Below are positions 42,780 to 49,779 of a DNA stretch of 64,000 nt, one piece after another. Positions within the stretch are counted from its first letter, which is position 1. Each line of letters begins with the position of its first letter. The stretch is taken from assembly GCA_020638855.1 (NCBI GenBank), contig JACKHT010000001.1, forward strand, positions 496,001 through 560,000, in the 5' to 3' direction. The position numbers were made by a program, and so were the translations under genes. A model generated the notes under the pieces. It was not told the DNA's origin, did no database searches, and saw only the letters and a list, made by a program, of their open reading frames with translations. The DNA is from Planctomycetota bacterium. GTDB taxonomy: Bacteria > Planctomycetota > UBA1135 > GCA-002686595.

Positions 42780-43822
42780 AAACTAATGTCCAAATCCAGG
42801 CGCAAGCGTAGGGGGTCGTTGGTCTCATCATCGCCCTGCAAACCCCACAGTTTGAGGGTGGTATTGTCGTGCCACCAATACTTGTAGCCCACAATGAAAC
42901 CGCTCAAGCCCTGCGCGCCCACCGCGATGGGTAGGTCGTCTTGACCGACACTCCACATCGACGCATTGGCGTCGAAATCGAAGTAGTTGGCAAAGATCTG
43001 GCTGCTGCCTTGCGAGCCGCCCTTGCCATGCATCAGACCTAGGGCCAGTCCTGTGTCTTCGCCCGTATCATCGTCGAGGTTTTGAATGAACTCGACCGAA
43101 CCCGTCCAATCGTCCGCCTTTGCGGAAACTACCGTGTCCCAAACCAGATAGTCGATGGGTCCTTCGTTCGTCCAATTCCAAAACGCGGTGTTCACAGCCC
43201 AGTCGAGACTCTGGTCAGGAGCCGTGTAACCCAGCTGCAAGACCGTGACGGCAGGATCTGCGGAATCGCCTGTACTGTTTTGTTCGTCGATAATGAAGTA
43301 CCCCAGGCGCGCGTCGAGCGAGTCAGAGAGCTTGTAGGTGCTGGCCAATCCGCTCGGTTGAATATCATCATCCCAAATCCATTCCCCGTAGACGGGGTTG
43401 GTTTTCAACGGAGTGCCCATCTTGCCACCCTTGAAGGTCAAGTTTTCGTCCGGAGTCCAAGTCACGTTGATCCGATCCAGCACAATGTCTGCGCCACCGA
43501 GGGTGTCGGTCCCATTGTCGCCGCCCAGGTCCCAGTGCGGGTTGTTTGCAGTGCCTGAGGTCGTGCTCAAGCGCACTTCACTCTTGAGATTTTCAGCGAC
43601 ATCCATTTTGGCGCCCACACGGAAGCGCACTCGTCCGCGATGGCGATCTTCCCCATTGGGCTGATCCAGGGTGCTCTCCATGCGCAGCCGCAGGTTGGCA
43701 TAGAAATCGAGCCAGTCGGGCAAGGCATGGGATTCCTCTGCGAGCTGGTCGACTAGGGTGTCATTGGCTGGCGAAACAAGGGGAAGCGACAGGGGCATAC
43801 AAGCGAGTAGCGAAGTCAGCAT
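42776..43822 (-). CDS. Putative outer membrane porin
   Basis: A 348-residue beta-barrel candidate with a short signal peptide (MLTSLLACMPLSLPLVSPA). Alternating hydrophobic/polar strands rich in Asp, Trp and aromatic residues run through the protein, for example ANLRLRMESTLDQ, SEVRLSTTSGT and DRINVTWTPDENLTFKGGKM. The last residues RLRLDLDISF end in Phe, the usual signal for outer membrane insertion. It resembles the putative-porin group; solute unknown. It stands next to a transglutaminase-like secreted protein. Confidence 0.7.
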   Translation of the reverse strand: MLTSLLACMPLSLPLVSPANDTLVDQLAEESHALPDWLDFYANLRLRMESTLDQPNGEDRHRGRVRFRVGAKMDVAENLKSEVRLSTTSGTANNPHWDLGGDNGTDTLGGADIVLDRINVTWTPDENLTFKGGKMGTPLKTNPVYGEWIWDDDIQPSGLASTYKLSDSLDARLGYFIIDEQNSTGDSADPAVTVLQLGYTAPDQSLDWAVNTAFWNWTNEGPIDYLVWDTVVSAKADDWTGSVEFIQNLDDDTGEDTGLALGLMHGKGGSQGSSQIFANYFDFDANASMWSVGQDDLPIAVGAQGLSGFIVGYKYWWHDNTTLKLWGLQGDDETNDPLRLRLDLDISF

Positions 43823-43900
43823 GGGGGTTGTTTGTGGGGGTGATTGCTTGGGATCTTGGTGGAGACTATCTTTCCAAATGCCAACGCAACCGCTTGGGCA

Positions 43901-43962
43901 GTTGCGGTGCTTGAGCTGTTGCGGTGCTTGGTCTGTTGCGGTGCTTGGTCTGTTGCGTTGGA
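43901..43962. repeat. 17-bp tandem repeat upstream of the porin gene
   Basis: Three units (GTTGCGGTGCTTGAGCT, then two of GTTGCGGTGCTTGGTCT) at 43901, 43918 and 43935, plus a partial fourth. A variant (GGTCGGTGCTTGGTC) also occurs at about 42700 at the other end of the porin gene. Confidence 0.85.
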
Positions 43963-44013
43963 GATGCGGTTGATTTCCAGGTAATCGACCGCTTTGCCTG
44001 AATCTTAGCGCGG

Positions 44014-45123
44014 CTATTTGCTTTGCGTGAGGCCTTTGACTTGGACAAATTCAATGGTGCGACTCAACTGGGCGGCTTTGTCCCCTTCGGGGAGCACGCG
44101 CGCAGGCTGACCATCGATCTCCGCGTATCCGAAGATCATTGTGTTGACCGCGGCACCGGCTTGTTTGGGCTGCAACGTGAATTCGCGTCCTTCGTTGAGC
44201 CATACGCGCCATTCGGTAAGACCCGAAAACCAGAAATCGGGGCCCAATCCGCTGACGGCATCGGCTTCGACGATGTCGGCAGGAACCCAACCATAGTTGG
44301 AGATGAAGTACTCGGCCCAGCAGCGATATCCGGGGTTGTATTCCTTGCCTTCGTTGTTGGGATTCAACCGGTAGCCCATTTGCAGCCGCGCTGGGATTCC
44401 GCGCGCTCGTGCAAGGGTAATGAAGAGCGAGTGCAGGTCCGTGCAGCAGCCGCCACCATTCAGCATGCAGTTCTCGGCCGAGCCAATGCCGCAAGTGGGC
44501 TTGGTCGGGTCCTTCGAGTAGTGGTCCGTCGATGACGCCACGTACTGCATGAGCTTGATAGCCTGCGAGGCGGGGTTCCGATCTTCCCCACAAACCTTGT
44601 CCGCCAACTCCTGCATGTGATCGTCGACAAACATGTTCGGGGCGTCGAGGGCAAGTTCTTCCGCGTAGAAAGCGCGGTGATTGTCCGTTAGTGGGGTGGC
44701 CTGAGCCGGATCCAGCGCGATGATCACGGGCTCTCTGCGAATGGTGAATTCCACAACAGCTGATAGCGATTCCGCATTGGGATTTTCGGCCTCGACATAG
44801 AGAAACCGGTTGCCGTGGGTGAGGTCATGCCCGATTCGCCAGGAGCCAGGAGCATGGACCACGCGAATATCGAGTACCTCCTGTTTGCTACCGTCATCGG
44901 GGATGGAGATCCACCAGCGCACCAGCTTTGCGTCGCGATCTATGTCTTGCAAAGTCGTGGTCTGCCGAATGTGGAACACACGGGCAATGGGAGTGGGGGC
45001 GACCTCGAGGATCGGAGCCGTGCCGGCTGAGGGCCCAGAAACGGCGGAACCTGCCGGTGCGCTCTGCGCACAAAGTGCGGCGCAAGTAGCTAAGGAGACG
45101 AGGGACACGATGGAGCGGAGCAT
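44014..45123 (-). CDS. Secreted transglutaminase-like protein with altered catalytic histidine
   Basis: A 369-residue exported protein (signal MLRSIVSLVSLATCAALCAQ). An N-terminal beta domain is followed by a transglutaminase core: NGGGCCTDLHSLFITLARARGIPARLQMGY contains the nucleophile Cys region. The second motif, normally G-x-H-x-W-x-E, reads GYRCWAEYF, with Arg (CGC) where His is expected, and then YGWVPADIVEAD supplies the Asp segment. Loss of the His suggests an inactive or differently working protein. The start is ATG 45123; the longer frame runs into repeat copy B. Confidence 0.75.
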   Translation of the reverse strand: MLRSIVSLVSLATCAALCAQSAPAGSAVSGPSAGTAPILEVAPTPIARVFHIRQTTTLQDIDRDAKLVRWWISIPDDGSKQEVLDIRVVHAPGSWRIGHDLTHGNRFLYVEAENPNAESLSAVVEFTIRREPVIIALDPAQATPLTDNHRAFYAEELALDAPNMFVDDHMQELADKVCGEDRNPASQAIKLMQYVASSTDHYSKDPTKPTCGIGSAENCMLNGGGCCTDLHSLFITLARARGIPARLQMGYRLNPNNEGKEYNPGYRCWAEYFISNYGWVPADIVEADAVSGLGPDFWFSGLTEWRVWLNEGREFTLQPKQAGAAVNTMIFGYAEIDGQPARVLPEGDKAAQLSRTIEFVQVKGLTQSK

Positions 45124-45299
45124 CACAAGCCTTGGAGTGGAAGGAGTTGAACGGGGAGGTGGAAAGCGGCCGGGCCGGGATTGGACCCCCGAGGCCGCCG
45201 GGCCGAGCATAGTCTGCGCCAATGGTACCATGCGCCCCACCGATGGCAACTTCTAGACCCAAGTCCCCTCCCAACGGTCTCCCAATGAAGCATTTGTCC

Positions 45300-45390
45300 C
45301 GTACCGCCCCCCATCGGCTAGAACCTGACCAGCAAGCCGCCCCGCATCCGCCAGGCCACGGTAGGCTGGCGCCTAGCAACTCCTACCCAC
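45300..45390. repeat. Dispersed repeat, copy B
   Basis: Short, diverged copy in the 274-bp gap upstream of the transglutaminase-like gene. Recognisable parts are CAGCAAGCCGCCCCGCAT, GGCCACGGTAGGCTGGCGCC and TAGCAACTCCTACCCACC, which match the right half of copies D and E. Confidence 0.55.
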
Positions 45391-45397
45391 CGAGTCC

Positions 45398-45760
45398 TTG
45401 ACTCGTCGCGTTGAGAAGCAACTTCGGCAGCTGGATGCCATGGAGGCCCAGTTCCGCGGCGCTCTCGTCGAGCAGCTCCGGGCCTGTGCTTCAGGGGAGT
45501 GCACTTTGCTCTTCCTAGTCTCATCGCTGCGACCTGTGTCGTGGCCGCCGAACGCGAGCAGTGCGGTCGCCGACGAGCTGTTCGGCACCGCTCTCGAGAT
45601 CCTCGCCCTTCGGTCCGCGCACGGACTCGATGGTGAACCTTGCCTGGCAGCCGACTATCGCGATGCGTGCCACCGGCACGTCAACCTAGCCGACCACCAC
45701 CGACCAGGGCCTCGGCGGCAGGCGCAGCAACTACTGGAGCGAATCGGTGAACACAGCTAG
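45398..45760 (+). CDS. Small hypothetical protein
   Basis: Up to 120 residues from a TTG at 45398 (ATG 45440 would give 106). Helical, with FRGALVEQLRACASGE and LFGTALEILALRSAHGLDGEP. The pattern of a short helix, a hydrophobic turn and a length-related EILALR helix recalls small bacterial proteins of unknown function. No partner is evident, and transposase remains follow directly, so it may be part of an insertion-scarred region. Confidence 0.4.
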   Translation: MTRRVEKQLRQLDAMEAQFRGALVEQLRACASGECTLLFLVSSLRPVSWPPNASSAVADELFGTALEILALRSAHGLDGEPCLAADYRDACHRHVNLADHHRPGPRRQAQQLLERIGEHS

Positions 45761-45819
45761 CTTGCCGGCCCACCAAGACACCTGATTCTAAAAGGCGACC
45801 ACGCCCTGCGCAAGCGTTT

Positions 45820-46000
45820 GTGCGGGCACATCACTCGTCCCCAACTCGCCGGGGCCGACTCTCCATCACCGACGGGGGCAACGTCCTCTGGAAGCTGCGC
45901 TCCCCTTGGCGCGATGGCACCTCCGCCTTCGTCTTCAAGCCACTCGCGTTCATCGAGCGCCTCGTCGCCGGGCCGCTTCCAAACGCCCCACAGGGGCCTT
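45820..46000 (+). pseudogene. IS91-family transposase remnant
   Basis: The frame 45820-46104 contains SITDGGNVLWKLRSPWRDGT and SAFVFKPLAFIERLVAGPLP. This is the C-terminal signature of Y2 transposases of IS91 type (usual form: GRVLLALKTPWRDGTTHL, FEPLEFLEKLAALVP). The catalytic tyrosines and most of the gene are missing, and the sequence after LVAGPLP no longer matches. It marks past IS91-like activity, an element class that moves adjacent DNA by one-ended transposition. Confidence 0.7.
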
Positions 46001-46160
46001 TCAAAGAGGATTTCTCGAGCCCTAGGATTGCCAACTCAGCCACCGCCTCTCGCACCCGCGTGCGAACCCAGCCGACCACGGCTGCCTTGGGACGTGTAGC
46101 TTGAACCGCTTGCCCGAGAATTCCTCAGCCCTGAGCCCCTGGTTGCGGGCCAAGTGCCGG

Positions 46161-46340
46161 GCTTCGTTTGCTCAAATCCAAACTCGGGTCGTCGACAGGG
46201 TTCCCAAGTCCTCTGGAACCGCTGCGAGCGAGCACTTACAGGTCAATTCTCGCCCCCGCACCAGTCAATACCTAACCATCACCCCCCCCCCGGCGTTCCC
46301 GAGGCTGCGGTAGATTGACACCTTGAATCTCTTATCCGCA
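46161..46340. repeat. Dispersed repeat, copy C
   Basis: Shares TTCGTTTGCTCAAAT with copy A, then a diverged centre (ATTCTCGCCCCCGCACC), a run of nine or ten C, and the end GCGGTAGATTGACACCTTGAA then TCTTATCCGCA as in D and E. It lies directly upstream of the SnoaL-like gene, in the gap 45761-46418. Confidence 0.65.
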
Positions 46341-46418
46341 ATGCTTCGATAAACTCGGACGTTCGGTGTCGCAGTCCTCTGGTGCAGTCCTACTACTCTC
46401 ACAAGAAAGGAGAAGCTC

Positions 46419-46823
46419 ATGTCGTCCAGAACGCAACATATTGACCTCGTGCGCTCGCTATACCGCGCATTCGCAGACAAAGACATATCATCGATCCTCG
46501 GAATGCTCTCTGACGACATTGAGTGGGGTGAGCCTGAGAACCCATTCAACCCAGCAGGCGGGACACGCAAAGGGCATTCAGGCTTTCTTGAATGGATAAG
46601 TATCGGCAAGAACGCGGAGGACATCTTGGTACTCTCCCCACAAAAGATGCTCACGGACTTAGACTCTGTCGCGGTAGTTGGCCACATGAAATGCCGCGCG
46701 ATATCGACAGGAAAGGTCTATGAATCCGATTTCGTTCACTTGGTCACCCTGCGCGACGGAAAGATCTGCAAGTTTCAAGAGTTCTTCGATACCTACGTTG
46801 CCGGTGAAGCCTTCCGGCCTTGA
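46419..46823 (+). CDS. SnoaL-like / NTF2-fold protein
   Basis: A 134-residue NTF2-like protein: RTQHIDLVRSLYRAFADKDI, the typical opening helix, LSDDIEWGEPENPFNPAGGT, and the end VTLRDGKICKFQEFFDTYVAGEAF. It starts at ATG 46419 behind AAGAAAGGAG, a near-perfect ribosome site rarely seen in neighbouring genes. The gene is visibly AT-richer in third positions than its neighbours (codons such as ATA, TCA, AGA). Surrounded by repeat copy C and IS91 remains, it was probably acquired recently. The ligand or reaction is unknown; such proteins range from cyclases to dehydratases. Confidence 0.8.
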   Translation: MSSRTQHIDLVRSLYRAFADKDISSILGMLSDDIEWGEPENPFNPAGGTRKGHSGFLEWISIGKNAEDILVLSPQKMLTDLDSVAVVGHMKCRAISTGKVYESDFVHLVTLRDGKICKFQEFFDTYVAGEAFRP

Positions 46824-47121
46824 GCTAAGCCGCACACTAGAATGAAGCACTTCCCTTCTCTCATGCGGGCGACTGACCCAGCCCCCGACTTGGGTCCACG
46901 CGATAGAGGCATTTTCGCTGGATAACACGGGTTGGTTTCATTCCCAACATCGCGGTGCCCTTACTTCGACCTGCCGGCTCCGGGCGCAGCAACAAGACGG
47001 GTGCCCTGCGCTGCTATCAACCGAGAAGCTGCGACCCCCTCGGGGCATTGGAGCGCCCGCCTGGCGGACGTTGGTTGCCCTCGGTTTTGTGGACCTAGAG
47101 TAGCCCATTGCCGATCGGTTC
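46824..47121. other. Intergenic region, no recognisable element
   Basis: 298 bp between the convergent SnoaL-like gene and the thioredoxin/TPR gene. Short frames exist but none has a start, composition or motif that supports a gene. Confidence 0.4.
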
Positions 47122-49740
47122 TCAGCGGCCCAAGCGGAGGCGCGGGCGAGCTTCTCCGAGAATCGCGCGCAGCTGCTTGGCCAAATCTCGTAACTCTGCT
47201 TCGCTTGCGTCGGGCGGCGGGGCTGCAAGACCGAGTACTGCCGCTGCCTCGGCGAGTGCCGCCTGGACGCCTTCCAAGTGCCCCAGTTCCAGCTGGCGTT
47301 CGGCGCGGATGGTGCAGGACTGCGCGAGTGGCTTGCGGTCGGGCTCCTCGGTGACAAACGGTTGGGCGCGTCTTGCTGCGGCGATCGAAGCTTCGAGGTA
47401 CGCGTCGCCTTCCTCCCAGGGCAGCCCCATCATTTGACGGATGGGCTGGCCTGCGGCGTCGACGGTCTCGCGTTCGGTCCGGTTTGGATTGCGTCCGTCG
47501 GCGCGCAGAGCCTCGCGCAGTTCGCTATCGGAAACTGCGATGGCCCAATAGGGGTCGCCGGGTGCAACGGCCTCCAGGCGATCGAGCAATGCGAGCGGGT
47601 CCACTGGGCTAGGTCCCGATGCGCGCCATTCGAAAAGCTTGTCGACTAGGTCGAGCACGTCGTAGCCTAAACCATCGCGGATGCCTGCTAGCTCGGCATG
47701 GCTGGAAACCGCGGCGACGAGGCAATCTGCCGCGAGGGTGCGCTCCCCGATCCGGACATGGCAAAGTCCAGCTCCGAGCCACGCCAAGGCTTTGTAGGAT
47801 TGGCAGCTCAGAGCCATTTCTGGATTCGCTGCGGAAGCGTCTTCGAAGCGGGCGCGCGCGTTGGCGTAGGCCTCAAGCGCTGGAGCGCAAGCCTCGCGCC
47901 GCCGCAGATCTTCCGCGGCGAGCATCCAAGCGTAGCCCGCGTGCCACATCGCGTCTGCGGATCCGGCATTCCGTTGTGCGATGGCCTGGGCCAGCTGTGG
48001 AGCCAGTTCGATTCGCCCCGTTTGCCAAAGCGCTGCATTGAGTGTCTGGCGCAGCTCGACCGAAGCTGGTAGCCGCTGCGCACCGCACAACGCGACAGCG
48101 ATGGCCTCGCGCTGTAGACCCAATGCGCCAAAGAAGCTCGCGAAACTGGTCCAATCCGTACCATCCCCAAAGCGACTCACGGCGACCGCGCCGAGCGCGT
48201 GCATCCCTTCTCGAATTCCGGCTAGCTCTTCTGTGGGATCCGCGCCCGATCGCTTTGCAAGCAATCGCGCGTTTCCATCGCCAACCCAGCGCAACGCTTC
48301 GATCGCGAGCGCGCTCTCCGGAGAGTCACGCACGCTCTCGAATGCTCGCCGACCATATTCGATTTCCTCGGTAAAACGCCCTCGCAAGTAGGCAGTTCGA
48401 GCCCGTTCGATCCAGTACTCGGTATGTTGCGGTTCGACTTCAAGCGCCAAACCGAAGTAGTGCTCTGCATCTGCGAGGAGCGTGTCCGCTCCGCCGGCAC
48501 CCGACTCGCGGCGACGGCGCGCCAAATCGAGCAACGTTTTTGCAAAGCGCGCCCGAAGCGCAGCGTCTTCGTGGGATGCGAGCTCGACCTCTAGCGCAGC
48601 TGCGCGGCGTTCGAGTTCTTCGGCCTCCGGCATCGCGTCGCTGATCATTCCAGCCACGGGCAGGGTAGAGTCCCCTGCAGCGCGCAGATTGCTTTCCGCG
48701 TTTCCAAGAAGGGTGCGGAGGGCGATTCGGTGTTCGGTACCTGACCCGTCGCCGTATTCCGCCAGGGCGCGGCATGCGAGTAGGAGCGAACGGGTCGCAG
48801 GCGTAGCTGAGTCCAACTCGGCTAGCACCGCCAGCAAGACCGCACTTCCTGCGGGGTCCACCACCGAGGGCAGCGGCCCCGGCGCCGCGAGCCTTTGGCG
48901 CAAGGCCACCCCCAATGGTTGAGCGAGTCCTAGGGCGCGGGCGGTGGCCACCACTTGGGCCCGGACCGGTTCAGAAACCCAAGCGAGATGCGCAACGGCG
49001 ATGCGCAGCGCATCGATCGAACCCGCGTCCCCTTTGGCGGCGAGCGCGTCGAGCGCGGTTCGCAAGGTGGCTTCCTCCTGCACGCGCCCCAATGCGTCTT
49101 CCAGCCGAGCTCGCCCGCGGTTGTCGCGCAAGGCGGCTAGTGCTAGCCAGCTAGTTGGGCCACCCGATTCGCCTTCCAAACCCTCCGTGGGCTGTCCGAT
49201 TTGCGTGTCTCTGGCGGATCGCACCAACGCCTTATCGATGTCGTGCAAATCAAAGCTGAGCGAAAGATCCCAGGCCTTCTCGCCACTCGGAAGAATCAGC
49301 GCGTGGCGAGGAGCCACGCGCTCGCCATCGGAAAGAAACCGTTCAAAGAGCAGCGGCTCAAGCGCGATGTGCTCTCCACACGTGACTTCCCCCAGCCGCG
49401 GACACAGGATCCGCCGACCTTGGTCGTCGTAATCGCGCGGGTTGTGCCGAAAGACGCTCGCGACCAGGCAAACGCTGGTGCGCGTCGCCGCGACAAAAGC
49501 GGGATCGCGATATTCCTCGTGCACGATCCGGTCGCTGGCGCTCTCCCCGTCCATGTTGACAGCAACAAGAATCGGCCGATTCTGGGCTTGCGCGAGTTCG
49601 AGCGCGTCCTCCAGGGTCCGTTGCCAATGCACTTGGCGCGCGTCAGGTTCACTCGCTTGCGCCCATAGCGGTCCACAGGCGAACCAGAAAAGAACCGTGC
49701 AGAACATTCGGACCATAGGTCGGGCCACTGGGTAGCTCAT
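47122..49740 (-). CDS. Secreted thioredoxin-like/TPR protein
   Basis: About 872 residues. The signal peptide is MVRMFCTVLFWFACGPLWAQ; ATG 49740 or 49713 may be the start. Residues about 40-170 look like a thioredoxin-fold domain of the type WQRTLEDALELAQAQNRPIL to VAATRTSVCLVASVFRHNPRD, but the CxxC active site is missing. The rest is a long helical solenoid of HEAT/TPR character, for example ARTAYLRGRFTEEIEYGRRAF and QTLNAALWQTGRIELAPQLAQ. It follows the cytochrome-HEAT gene by about 40-67 nt on the same strand, so the two are probably one transcription unit working in the periplasm. Confidence 0.65.
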   Translation of the reverse strand: MSYPVARPMVRMFCTVLFWFACGPLWAQASEPDARQVHWQRTLEDALELAQAQNRPILVAVNMDGESASDRIVHEEYRDPAFVAATRTSVCLVASVFRHNPRDYDDQGRRILCPRLGEVTCGEHIALEPLLFERFLSDGERVAPRHALILPSGEKAWDLSLSFDLHDIDKALVRSARDTQIGQPTEGLEGESGGPTSWLALAALRDNRGRARLEDALGRVQEEATLRTALDALAAKGDAGSIDALRIAVAHLAWVSEPVRAQVVATARALGLAQPLGVALRQRLAAPGPLPSVVDPAGSAVLLAVLAELDSATPATRSLLLACRALAEYGDGSGTEHRIALRTLLGNAESNLRAAGDSTLPVAGMISDAMPEAEELERRAAALEVELASHEDAALRARFAKTLLDLARRRRESGAGGADTLLADAEHYFGLALEVEPQHTEYWIERARTAYLRGRFTEEIEYGRRAFESVRDSPESALAIEALRWVGDGNARLLAKRSGADPTEELAGIREGMHALGAVAVSRFGDGTDWTSFASFFGALGLQREAIAVALCGAQRLPASVELRQTLNAALWQTGRIELAPQLAQAIAQRNAGSADAMWHAGYAWMLAAEDLRRREACAPALEAYANARARFEDASAANPEMALSCQSYKALAWLGAGLCHVRIGERTLAADCLVAAVSSHAELAGIRDGLGYDVLDLVDKLFEWRASGPSPVDPLALLDRLEAVAPGDPYWAIAVSDSELREALRADGRNPNRTERETVDAAGQPIRQMMGLPWEEGDAYLEASIAAARRAQPFVTEEPDRKPLAQSCTIRAERQLELGHLEGVQAALAEAAAVLGLAAPPPDASEAELRDLAKQLRAILGEARPRLRLGR

Positions 49741-49779
49741 AGATTGCAACCGAATCAACCTTCGCCTCGAGTCTTGCGA

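Noticed and set aside
46932..47354. Gene between the SnoaL-like and thioredoxin/TPR genes
   Set aside because: No start context or motif, and half of it is antisense to the TPR gene.
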